A DNA stretch of 16,563 nt. Source: Clostridia bacterium. Its GTDB lineage: Bacteria > Bacillota_A > Clostridia > Christensenellales > Aristaeellaceae. The position numbers were made by a program, and so were the translations under genes. The stretch covers positions 1 through 16,563 of the forward strand of contig JAFWYA010000040.1 in NCBI GenBank assembly GCA_017517815.1, given 5' to 3'. Below, one piece after another: positions 1-5,929 of the stretch. Position 1 is the first letter of the stretch. Each line of letters starts with the position of its first letter. Under the pieces are notes generated by a model. It saw nothing but the letters and a program-made list of their open reading frames with translations. It did not search any database and was not told where the DNA came from.

Positions 1-22
1 CGATGGCCATTGCAAGATTCAT
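1..22 (-). CDS. start of an unidentified minus-strand gene, cut by the window edge
   Basis: Only the first seven codons are visible (M-N-L-A-M-A-I). The start is supported by AGGAGGA at 31-37 on the minus strand, eight bases before the ATG at 22-20. The gene lies downstream of the small Ala-rich gene on the same strand, with a weak terminator-like hairpin between them. Nothing can be said about its product. Confidence 0.5.
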
Positions 23-37
23 TATGTTATTCCTCCT

Positions 38-64
38 ACAAAAACTCCGCCGGCTCAGCGGCGG
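38..64 (-). terminator. weak intrinsic terminator after the Ala-rich gene
   Basis: Read on the minus strand, CCGCCG (64-59) and CGGCGG (52-47) form a six-pair all-GC stem with a six-base loop. AG and five T residues follow (44-40). The hairpin overlaps the stop codon of the gene at 55-372. The stem is short, so termination may be partial and the next minus-strand gene may be reached by read-through. Confidence 0.45.
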
Positions 65-372
65 ATTATATGTTCATTTTCCATAGCCAGTGTGACCAGC
101 TCGTCCGCAGCGCTGCAGGCGCTTTGAGCGGCTGCTAGTGCTGTCATGTGCGCATAAAGGATGGTATCGTCATCCAGAGCCGCTTCGGGATCAAGGACGT
201 TGGCGGAGTTTTCAGCAGCCTTCTGCGCAGCGCGGCAGAGCCAGTAGGCTTGATCGGCAAGTTCCCAGGCTGCAGAGCCAGCTTCAATCATGGCCTGAGC
301 CTTGCTTGCGGCTTCCGCGGCTGCAGTCGCGGCACTTGCTGCCGTGAAGGCTAAGCGGACTTCGAGTTTCAT
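55..372 (-). CDS. small alanine-rich helical protein of unknown function
   Basis: This 105-residue protein begins M-K-L-E-V-R-L and is dominated by Ala-rich stretches (residues about 9-30, 45-60 and 78-90). It has a short acidic segment with D-D-D near residue 70. It looks wholly alpha-helical, with no signal peptide or membrane segment evident. I do not recognise the family. The start at 372 is chosen because AAGGAGGT sits eight bases upstream. The frame stays open further upstream, and a second ATG at 495 also has a good site (AAAGGAGG), giving a 146-residue form with a low-complexity Pro/Arg-rich N-terminus. I consider that form less likely because the extension has the composition of the surrounding GC-rich DNA. 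It is transcribed away from the late operon, so it could belong to another phage module or to the host. Confidence 0.55.
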   Translation of the reverse strand: MKLEVRLAFTAASAATAAAEAASKAQAMIEAGSAAWELADQAYWLCRAAQKAAENSANVLDPEAALDDDTILYAHMTALAAAQSACSAADELVTLAMENEHIIRR

Positions 373-845
373 GGTCAGAGACCTCCTTGGTTGGTTTTGC
401 GGGCTTTCCGCGACGCTGAGTGCGTTTCGGCTGGGAGCCCTCCCAGCCATCGTCAGGCGGAGTTCGGGTGCGGAGATCGGGGGCGGGCGTGCCATCGGGG
501 GTTCCTCCTTTCTTTTCGTTTTCCCTTTTCGGGCTTTCCGCCGGGCGCCCAGCGGAAAGGGTCGGTCGTTGGGGGCACCCAGAGAGCCTTCTCGAGTAGG
601 CAGGCTGGGGCGGGGTCGCCGGGTTTCGGAGCGCACGCTGGTTTGCGCGCGGCCGGGGGCCGGTCACGGTCGTTGAGTTGCCGCAGGGCGGCGGTCAGAC
701 GGGTCGGGTCGAACGGGGCTGGTCGTGCGGTTCGCGGGGGCAGGCGCCTTCCGCGGCCTTCGGGGGCGGCGGAGCCGTTTCCCTTTCGGCACGGCCATTT
801 TCGCTCCCCGGCCCGCAAAAAGCAAGGTCTAAACGGCGAACTACC

Positions 846-882
846 GGCGACGAAACGACGAACGAAACGTCGCCGTTTCGTC
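846..882. repeat. three CGAAACG boxes within two mutually exclusive hairpins
   Basis: CGAAACG occurs at 851-857 and 863-869, and inverted (CGTTTCG) at 874-880, so the boxes are 11-12 bp apart, about one helical turn. Two stems compete for the same bases: GGCGACG (846-852) with CGTCGCC (868-874), and GACGAAACG (849-857) with CGTTTCGTC (874-882). The arrangement looks like a protein-binding operator or iteron-type site, or an RNA switch. The sequence does not show which. Confidence 0.45.
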
Positions 883-893
883 ACAAAAGCCCA

Positions 894-918
894 CACGCGC
901 TATATAAGGAAGCGCGTG
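894..918. repeat. GC-rich 7-bp inverted repeat with AT-rich centre
   Basis: CACGCGC (894-900) and GCGCGTG (912-918) are perfect inverted copies around an 11-base centre that includes TATATAAGG. No T-tract follows, so it is not a simple terminator. It lies ten bases before the tandem hairpin array. Confidence 0.45.
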
Positions 919-927
919 CGCTCGGGC

Positions 928-1101
928 AAAGCCGACTGGCGCAGTCGGCTTTTTCGCTCCGCCACTCCGCCATGGTAAAGCCGACAACGGAAGTCGGCTT
1001 TCGCGCTTCGCCACTCCGCCGTGGTAAAGCCGACAATGAAGGTCGGCTTTGGCACTTTGCCACTTCGCCCTGCTAAAGCCGACCATGGCAGTCGGCTTTT
1101 T
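928..1101. repeat. four tandem hairpins on an exact 49-bp period
   Basis: Four copies of AAAGCCGAC - seven bases - GTCGGCTTT start at 928, 977, 1026 and 1075, exactly 49 bp apart. The nine-pair stems are identical in every copy. The seven-base loops differ: TGGCGCA, AACGGAA, AATGAAG and CATGGCA. The 24-base linkers are related but diverged, sharing a core near GCCACTCCGCC. Copies 1 and 4 end in five T residues. Because 49 is not a multiple of three, the repeats change reading frame each time, which argues against a repeated protein. Known possibilities are a REP-like palindromic element, a protein-binding array such as a packaging site, or a structured RNA. I cannot choose between them from the sequence. 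Confidence 0.8.
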
Positions 1102-1197
1102 GGCCTCGCCCTGGGCGCCGGCCGGGCCGCCTTGGGGGAGGGGGCGATCCGATCTCTACGGACCTTGGGGAAGCGACCGCGGCCCAGTCTCACGCAG

Positions 1198-1237
1198 AAA
1201 AACGCGATTTCAAACAGGGGAATAAACCCGCGTTTTT
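1198..1237. terminator. possible bidirectional terminator hairpin
   Basis: AAAAACGCG (1198-1206) and CGCGTTTTT (1229-1237) are exact inverted copies separated by 22 bases. T-runs sit on the 3' side on both strands, but the loop is long and a competing GGG/CCC pairing exists inside it. A role in insulating the late operon is possible; the structure is weak. Confidence 0.3.
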
Positions 1238-1339
1238 GATTTCGCTTCATATCGTTTGAAAGATCGTTCAAGTGCTGTGTTTTCAAAGACTAGTGACATC
1301 TTTGGAAATACAGCTTTTTTGCTCCTTATGGAGCGATAG

Positions 1340-1382
1340 TGTTTGAAAAAGAATCAAACAGAATCAAATATGTTTGAATAAT
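1340..1382 (+). promoter_or_regulatory. TTTGA/TCAAA operator-like repeats with a possible -10 element upstream of terS
   Basis: TGTTTGA (1340-1346) and TCAAACA (1354-1360) form a perfect inverted repeat with a seven-base centre. A second, shorter pair follows: TCAAA (1364-1368) and TTTGA (1373-1377). AATAAT at 1377-1382 matches five of six -10 consensus bases, but the bases at the proper -35 distance are poor and fall inside the inverted repeat. This pattern would suit a promoter that needs an activator bound to the repeat, such as a phage late regulator. The terS start is about 35 bases downstream. This is inference; no transcription start can be read from sequence. Confidence 0.35.
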
Positions 1383-1416
1383 TGGCTCGCTGAAAGCGGG
1401 AAGAAAGGAGAGCAAC

Positions 1417-1968
1417 ATGGCCAAGGATGGAACCAATCGGGGTGGTGCAAGACCTGGTGCTGGACGCAAAAAGAAGCCGCTGCAGGAAAAGCTCGCAACG
1501 GGTAATCCGGGAAAGCGAGAGCTGAGAGTGCTGGACTTTTCAGATGTACCGGATGTGCAGGGTGTCGAAATGCCCAGACCGCATGAAATGCTTTCCGCCA
1601 GTCAGCGTGACGGCAAGCCTCTTCAGGCGGAAGAAATCTACCGGATGACATGGCGATGGCTGGAGGAGCGTAACTGTGCCAAACTCGTATCCCCGCAGGT
1701 TTTGGAGCGCTACGCCATGTGTGCTGCTAGATGGATTCAGTGTGAAGAATCGCTAACTACATATGGTCTGCTCGGCAAGCACCCAACCACGGGTCAGCCG
1801 GTTATGTCACCCTTTGTCAATATGAGCAGCACCTATATGAACCAAACAAACCGCCTGTGGAACGAGATATTTCAGATTGTGAAAGAAAATTGCTCTACCC
1901 AGTACGATGGGGATAGTCCGCAGGAAGATGTGATGGAGCGCTTGCTTCGCGCACGCATGGGAATGTAA
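1417..1968 (+). CDS. terS: phage terminase small subunit, P27 family
   Basis: This 183-residue protein binds the packaging site on phage DNA and delivers it to the large terminase. The N-terminus is basic and Gly-rich (G-A-R-P-G-A-G-R-K-K-K-P, residues about 10-21), typical of P27-type small terminases. It is followed by a helical core (about 65-165) containing the pattern L-V-S-P-Q-V-L-E-R-Y-A. The length fits the family. The start is supported by AAAGGAG nine bases upstream. It opens the late operon, and terL lies two genes downstream with a methyltransferase gene in between. Its own binding site is normally near its gene, which makes the repeat-rich region just upstream a natural candidate. 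Family assignment is by recognised pattern and context. Confidence 0.85.
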   Translation: MAKDGTNRGGARPGAGRKKKPLQEKLATGNPGKRELRVLDFSDVPDVQGVEMPRPHEMLSASQRDGKPLQAEEIYRMTWRWLEERNCAKLVSPQVLERYAMCAARWIQCEESLTTYGLLGKHPTTGQPVMSPFVNMSSTYMNQTNRLWNEIFQIVKENCSTQYDGDSPQEDVMERLLRARMGM

Positions 1969-1980
1969 GTGGAGGATGAA

Positions 1981-3255
1981 ATGAGTACGGATAAGAGAAA
2001 AACCACCAGTGAAATGCAGCTGGTGGCTGTAGATAAACTTGTGCCATATGCCAATAATGCGCGAACCCATTCTCAGGAGCAGATCAATAAGCTTCGCTCC
2101 AGCCTGCGCGAGTTTGGATTTATCAATCCCATCATTATCGACAGGGATTTTGGTGTCATTGCCGGCCACGGACGTATCATGGCGGCAAAGGAGGAGGGGA
2201 TCTCCGAAGTCCCCTGTGTCTTTGTGGATCATCTGACAGAGGCACAGAAGAAAGCATACATCCTTGCAGATAACCGCATGGCCTTGGATGCGGCATGGGA
2301 CGAAGATTTGCTGCGCGTGGAGTTGGAGGCATTAGAAGCCTACGACTTTGATATGGCTTTGACTGGTTTTGAAGCAAAGGAGCTTGCAGAGCTTTTTGGC
2401 TTGGAAGAGGAAGTCGAGGAAGATGACTTCGATGTGGACGAAGAACTGAATCAACCTGCTTTTTCGCAGGCGGGTGACATCTGGCATCTTGGCAGGCATG
2501 CAGTGATTTGCGGCGATTCCACGCTTCCCGAAACATATACGGCGCTGCTTGGTGATACCAAGGTCAATCTTGTCTGCACCGATCCGCCGTACATGGTCAA
2601 GCTGGAAAGTGCCTCCGGTAACATCAAAAATGACGACTTGAATGATCAGGATGCCTATGCCTTTCTGCTCAGAGCGTTCTCTTGCCTGCATGATGCGATG
2701 GCCAGAGATGCCTCGATCTACGTTTTCTATGCTACAGCAAAGGCACGTATCTTCCACGACGCTTACGAGGATGCAGGCTTTAAGGTGGGGGCGGGCCTCG
2801 TCTGGAAGAAGGACCGACTGGTGCTGACACGCACGGATTGGAAGTACAATCACGAGCCAATTATTTGGGGCTGGCGCAAGGATGGCAAACACATCTGGTA
2901 TGGCGATCAGAAGCAAAAAACCGTTTTTGAGTTTGACCGAATCAAGAATTCTAAGGAAGATGGCTTTGGACATCCATCTAGCAAACCTGTGCCGTTGATT
3001 GCTTATCTTATCTCCCAATGTACTCAGAGCAATGGACTGGTGCTTGATGCCTTTCTCGGTTCCGCCTCCACGCTGATTGCCTGTGAACAGCTCAACCGCA
3101 GCTGTTTCGGCATTGAGATGGAGCCGAAGTTTGTGGATGTGGCGATTAAACGGTATCTGCAGCTAAAGAATGATGATGCTTCGGACGTCTATGTCATCCG
3201 CAACGGTCAGAAGATTGGATATGCTGATATCACTCGTAGCGTTGAAAATACCTGA
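1981..3255 (+). CDS. ParB-like domain fused to a DNA adenine/cytosine-N4 methyltransferase
   Basis: This 424-residue fusion should transfer a methyl group from S-adenosylmethionine to the exocyclic amino group of a base in DNA. Residues about 12-120 form a ParB/Srx-type N-terminal domain (F-G-V-I-A-G-H-G-R at 57-65). A very acidic linker follows (about 139-155). The methylase domain has D-P-P-Y at 201-204, the H-P-S-S-K-P motif at 331-336 and the SAM-binding D-A-F-L-G-S-A at 356-362. The catalytic motif preceding the SAM motif indicates the beta class; D-P-P-Y favours N6-adenine but does not prove it. I start at ATG 1981 because GGAGG at 1971-1975 is ideally placed for it. A GTG at 1969 would overlap that site. 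The gene separates terS from terL. No restriction partner is visible, so it is probably a solitary protective or regulatory methylase. Confidence 0.9.
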   Translation: MSTDKRKTTSEMQLVAVDKLVPYANNARTHSQEQINKLRSSLREFGFINPIIIDRDFGVIAGHGRIMAAKEEGISEVPCVFVDHLTEAQKKAYILADNRMALDAAWDEDLLRVELEALEAYDFDMALTGFEAKELAELFGLEEEVEEDDFDVDEELNQPAFSQAGDIWHLGRHAVICGDSTLPETYTALLGDTKVNLVCTDPPYMVKLESASGNIKNDDLNDQDAYAFLLRAFSCLHDAMARDASIYVFYATAKARIFHDAYEDAGFKVGAGLVWKKDRLVLTRTDWKYNHEPIIWGWRKDGKHIWYGDQKQKTVFEFDRIKNSKEDGFGHPSSKPVPLIAYLISQCTQSNGLVLDAFLGSASTLIACEQLNRSCFGIEMEPKFVDVAIKRYLQLKNDDASDVYVIRNGQKIGYADITRSVENT

Positions 3256-3257
3256 TC

Positions 3258-3283
3258 CACCCCGCGGCAGGAAAACGGGGTGA
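3258..3283 (+). promoter_or_regulatory. hairpin covering the terL ribosome-binding site
   Basis: CACCCCG (3258-3264) and CGGGGTG (3276-3282) are perfect inverted copies with an 11-base loop. The 3' arm contains GGGGTGA (3277-3283), the best ribosome-binding sequence for the terL ATG at 3288. If the hairpin forms in the mRNA it would hide that site and lower terL translation unless ribosomes or a factor open it. The upstream stop codon ends at 3255, two bases before the stem, so translation of the methylase could melt the hairpin and couple the two genes. Confidence 0.45.
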
Positions 3284-3287
3284 GTAT

Positions 3288-4883
3288 ATGGCGAAAACTA
3301 AGAAATACACGCCAACGAAGTTCATGCTGCCTGACTCTGTATACGACCAAGAGAAGGCGGATATGGCTGTCGGCTTCATTGAATGCTTGTGTCATACCAA
3401 GGGTACTTGGGCGGGAAAAAGCTTTAAGCTGTTGGAGTGGCAGGAGCAAATCATCCGAGATGTGTTCGGGATTGTCAAACCGAATGGCTACCGGCAGTTC
3501 AATACAGCGTATATCGAGATTCCCAAGAAAAATGGCAAAAGTGAACTGGCGGCTGCGGTCGCATTGTTGCTCACTTGCGGCGATGGAGAGCAACGCGCGG
3601 AGGTTTATGGCTGCGCCAGTGACCGGCAGCAGGCTTCTATCGTCTTTGAAGTGGCAGCGGATATGGTAAGAATGTGCCCGGCGCTTAATAAGCGGGTCAA
3701 AATCCTTGCGGCTACAAAAAGAATCGTATACATTCCTACTAACAGCTTCTATCAGGTGCTGTCCGCCGAGGCGTACAGCAAGCATGGTTTCAACGTTCAC
3801 GGCGTTGTGTACGACGAACTCCATGCAGCGCCTGATCGGAAGCTGTTTGACGTTATGACGGTAGGTTCCGGCGATGCGCGTACCCAGCCGCTTTATTTCC
3901 TGATAACCACGGCAGGTACTGACACTAACTCCATCTGCTACGAGATGCACCAGAAGGCGGATGACGTGATTCATGGGCGCAAGGTCGATCCTTCGCTCTA
4001 TCCCGTGATTTATGGCGCTAAAGAGGATGAAGACTGGACAAGCCCCAAAGTGTGGCAGAAGGCTAATCCATCTCTTGGTGAGACGATTGCCATTGAGAAG
4101 GTAGAGGCAGCGTGTCTTTCAGCAAGGCAGAATCCGGCAGAGGAGAATACTTTCCGTCAGCTACGTCTGAATCAATGGGTTAAGCAATCCGTCCGCTGGA
4201 TGCCGATGGAGAAATGGGATGCCTGCCAAACGTGGTTTGATGAGCGGCTGCTCGAAGGGCGAACCTGTTATGCAGGACTGGATCTTGCCAGCACATCTGA
4301 CTTGACTGCCTTGGTGCTGGTGTTCCCGCCTCAGCATGAAGGCGAACCATATTATGTGCTGCCGTTCTTCTGGCTTCCAGAGGAAACGGTGCAGCTTCGC
4401 GTACGGCGTGATCATGTGAAGTACGACGTATGGGAGCGTGAAGGATACATTCTGACTACGGAAGGGAACGTGGTTCATTATGGTTTCATCCAGCAGTTTA
4501 TCAATGACCTGAACACCCAGTATGACATTCGTGAAATTGCCTACGACAGATGGAATGCTGGCATGATCGTACAGTCGTTGGAGGATGACGGTTTTACCAT
4601 GGTTCCTTTTGGACAGGGTTTTGCCAGCATGAGCGCGCCCACCAAGGAATTGATGCGCCTTGTGCTTGAGAAAAGCCTCGCTCACAACGGGCACCCCGTC
4701 CTGCGCTGGAACATGGACAACATTTTCGTGCGTACAGATCCGGCCGGCAACATCAAAATCGATAAACAAAAGTCTACCGAGAAGGTTGACGGAGCTGTTG
4801 CGCTTGTAATGGCGTTGGACCGCGCGATGCGAAACAGCGGGGGAGGATCTGTCTACGATCAGAGAGGACTTCTGATCATATAA
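3288..4883 (+). CDS. terL: phage terminase large subunit
   Basis: This 531-residue enzyme is the DNA packaging motor and nuclease, docking on the portal vertex. The ATPase half has a Walker A-like P-K-K-N-G-K-S at 79-85 and a Walker B V-V-Y-D-E at 173-177. The nuclease half shows the usual three acidic positions in context: D332 (A-G-L-D-L-A-S-T-S-D), D420 (I-A-Y-D-R-W-N) and D501 (K-V-D-G-A-V-A-L). Length and motif order match the Terminase_1/YmfN-like large subunits found with P27 small subunits and HK97-type portals. The start at 3288 has GGGGTGA four bases upstream, inside a hairpin. An HNH gene follows after 18 bases. Confidence 0.93.
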   Translation: MAKTKKYTPTKFMLPDSVYDQEKADMAVGFIECLCHTKGTWAGKSFKLLEWQEQIIRDVFGIVKPNGYRQFNTAYIEIPKKNGKSELAAAVALLLTCGDGEQRAEVYGCASDRQQASIVFEVAADMVRMCPALNKRVKILAATKRIVYIPTNSFYQVLSAEAYSKHGFNVHGVVYDELHAAPDRKLFDVMTVGSGDARTQPLYFLITTAGTDTNSICYEMHQKADDVIHGRKVDPSLYPVIYGAKEDEDWTSPKVWQKANPSLGETIAIEKVEAACLSARQNPAEENTFRQLRLNQWVKQSVRWMPMEKWDACQTWFDERLLEGRTCYAGLDLASTSDLTALVLVFPPQHEGEPYYVLPFFWLPEETVQLRVRRDHVKYDVWEREGYILTTEGNVVHYGFIQQFINDLNTQYDIREIAYDRWNAGMIVQSLEDDGFTMVPFGQGFASMSAPTKELMRLVLEKSLAHNGHPVLRWNMDNIFVRTDPAGNIKIDKQKSTEKVDGAVALVMALDRAMRNSGGGSVYDQRGLLII

Positions 4884-4901
4884 GCATAAAAGGAGTATAA
4901 A

Positions 4902-5228
4902 ATGCCTCGAAAACCAAAGCTTCCATGTAGGCATCCAGGCTGCCCCAAATTATCAGATGCTGTATACTGCGAAGACCATCGCGGTTTCTATGCCCGAGAT
5001 AATTCATCAGCTCGCGGCTATGACTCAAAATGGAAAAAAGCACGCGACTTGTTTCTGAAAAGGCATCCGTTGTGCGCAAAATGCTTGCTAAAGGGTAAGG
5101 TAACTCCCGCAACCGTCGTTGATCACAAAATTCCACATAGAGGGGACAAACGGCTGTTTTGGGATATGAGCAACTGGCAATCACTCTGCAAAGGATGCCA
5201 TGATGTGAAAACAGGTCAGGGTTTGTGA
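4902..5228 (+). CDS. short HNH endonuclease
   Basis: This 108-residue protein starts with a Cys-rich segment (C9, C14, C23, H26) likely to bind zinc. A C-L-L-K loop follows C58-x2-C61, then the HNH fold: D74-H75 (V-V-D-H-K-I-P-H), N91 (M-S-N-W-Q-S-L) and C96-x2-C99-H100. HNH proteins encoded next to terminases help DNA cleavage at cos sites in several HK97-like phages; that role is inferred here from position. AAAGGAG lies seven bases before the start. The protein stops eight residues after the last HNH histidine (D-V-K-T-G-Q-G-L), shorter than the relatives I know, which usually continue with a Gly-rich tail. This point is also where the inserted-looking minus-strand gene begins to overlap, so the end may have been replaced. 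Confidence 0.88.
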   Translation: MPRKPKLPCRHPGCPKLSDAVYCEDHRGFYARDNSSARGYDSKWKKARDLFLKRHPLCAKCLLKGKVTPATVVDHKIPHRGDKRLFWDMSNWQSLCKGCHDVKTGQGL

Positions 5229-5518
5229 TAGTCTAGAAGCGAAAGAATGTCCAATTTACCTGCTGCGAGTTTGCAGTGATCTTGAAAGCCATTTAGATAG
5301 CATAGACGCTGTTCCTCATATGCATAACTCCGCATCATGCTGAGAAGATTTTCATACTCGCAGTGAAGATCGGGAGACAGTTTTTTCTTGAGCAGTTCCT
5401 CGGCGTTTCGTAGATCAGAATACGTGGGTGAAACAATCGAGGATTTTTCTAGAGGCTGCACAATTTCATCCAACCGTTCATCAAGGACATCCAGCAAACA
5501 TAGACGCATGTGGCGCAT
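5216..5518 (-). CDS. small helical protein of unknown function, DUF6809-like
   Basis: This 100-residue protein is predicted fully helical, with no membrane segment. It has a leucine-rich N-terminus, a middle segment E-E-L-L-K-K-K-L-S-P-D-L, and a C-terminal helix containing Y-L-N-G-F-x6-L-A-A-G-K-L. That layout resembles short Firmicutes proteins of the DUF6809 type (long helix, then a G-F-x-x-G-x-x-L-like motif); the match is from memory and tentative. AAAGGAG lies seven bases before the start at 5518. It is convergent with, and overlaps by 13 bases, the HNH gene, and it is divergent from the toxin-antitoxin genes. Its orientation against the late operon suggests expression from its own promoter, perhaps during lysogeny, but I could not identify a strong one. 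Confidence 0.6.
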   Translation of the reverse strand: MRHMRLCLLDVLDERLDEIVQPLEKSSIVSPTYSDLRNAEELLKKKLSPDLHCEYENLLSMMRSYAYEEQRLCYLNGFQDHCKLAAGKLDILSLLDYHKP

Positions 5519-5619
5519 GAGCTTTCTCCTTTGTGTGGAATCCCAGCATAGTGGGTCATGCCATATTCGCTCAGGTTTTTGTACATAGCAAGAAGAACTG
5601 AATGGCTAAATCTACCTTC

Positions 5620-5648
5620 TTGCATCTTGAAAGAACATGTGGTACAAT
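5620..5648 (+). promoter_or_regulatory. sigma-70/sigma-A type promoter of the toxin-antitoxin pair
   Basis: TTGCAT at 5620-5625 and TACAAT at 5643-5648 are separated by exactly 17 bases, a near-consensus arrangement. Transcription would start about 5655, some 15 bases before the antitoxin start codon. A palindrome ACATGT (5635-5640) and a GTGG/CCAC pair (5639-5642 and 5653-5656) straddle the -10 region and could be part of an autorepression site, as is usual for antitoxins of this kind. The operator is inference. Confidence 0.6.
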
Positions 5649-5671
5649 TAGGCCACGAAGGAGGCGATTTG

Positions 5672-5929
5672 ATGTCGCAGTGTATCCCAATTCGTGATTT
5701 GAAGAACACAGCGGAAATTTCTCAGATGTGCAAGAAGGCCAAGGAGCCGATCTACATCACCAAAAATGGCTATAATGACATGGTGATTATGAGTGCGGAG
5801 ATGTATGAAAAGATCAGACTGTATACAGTCTATGAGAAGCTGATGGAAGCCGAAGCTGACATTGAGGCAGGAAGAGTAAAGGAAGCCCGTTCTTCCTTGA
5901 ATAACATGAGGGCAAAGTATGGCCTATAA
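5672..5929 (+). CDS. type II antitoxin, Phd/YefM family
   Basis: This 85-residue protein should bind and neutralise the toxin encoded next and repress its own promoter. The N-terminal half has the Phd/YefM pattern: I-P-I-R-D-L-K-N-T-A-E-I at about 5-16, then P-I-Y-I-T-K-N-G-Y-N-D-M-V-I-M-S at about 26-41. This is the DNA-binding dimer fold. The C-terminal half (about 45-85) is an acidic then basic helix, where toxin binding usually occurs. The start at 5672 is chosen because AAGGAGG lies seven bases upstream and a good promoter ends just before it. The frame is open further upstream but would cross that promoter. It overlaps the toxin gene by 11 bases. Confidence 0.88.
   Translation: MSQCIPIRDLKNTAEISQMCKKAKEPIYITKNGYNDMVIMSAEMYEKIRLYTVYEKLMEAEADIEAGRVKEARSSLNNMRAKYGL

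Larger units (their letters stand above)
373..1416. other. about 1 kb without a convincing gene, divergent intergenic region upstream of terS
   Basis: The left part (about 480-870) is extremely GC-rich and keeps several frames open on both strands by composition alone. The predicted peptides are Pro/Arg/Gly-rich and look like no protein family. The only start sites with decent ribosome-binding sequences are on the minus strand: ATG at 495 (AAAGGAGG), which reads into the Ala-rich gene, and ATG at 797, with only a GGGGAG ahead of it, which gives a 44-residue basic peptide I do not call. The right part (846-1382) is a series of inverted and tandem repeats listed separately. The last 180 bases before terS are AT-rich. 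Being next to terS, the region is a candidate place for a cos or pac site and for the late promoter. This is inference from position. Confidence 0.6.

Noticed and set aside
453..896. Minus-strand Pro/Arg-rich frames, including a 44-residue basic peptide starting at 797
   Set aside because: Low-complexity composition, weak start context and no recognisable motif; best explained by base composition.
928..1101. CRISPR-like array
   Set aside because: The variable parts are only seven bases and sit inside hairpin loops; the remaining 42 bases per unit diverge in the linker. Spacer length and structure do not fit CRISPR.
391..1286. Several long open frames on both strands in the GC-rich left region, including peptides with repeated K-A-D/S-R-L segments over the hairpin array
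   Set aside because: They arise from GC-rich composition and from reading the 49-bp palindromes. The frame changes each unit, no frame has a convincing ribosome-binding site, and no domain is recognisable.
1321..1334. GCTCC-TTAT-GGAGC hairpin next to six T residues
   Set aside because: The T-run is on the 5' side of the stem for plus-strand transcription and becomes an A-run on the other strand, so it is not a terminator in either direction.
4902..5230. Frameshift that would restore a longer HNH C-terminus
   Set aside because: Neither alternative frame after residue 104 reads as the usual Gly-rich tail and both stop soon, so the short end is not explained by a single base error.
5449..5709. 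Minus-strand frame with an internal start at about 5585 (M-Y-K-N-L-S-E-Y-G) upstream of the small helical protein
   Set aside because: No ribosome-binding site for that ATG, it overlaps the better supported start at 5518, and the rest of the frame runs out of phase over that gene with Cys/Trp-rich nonsense.
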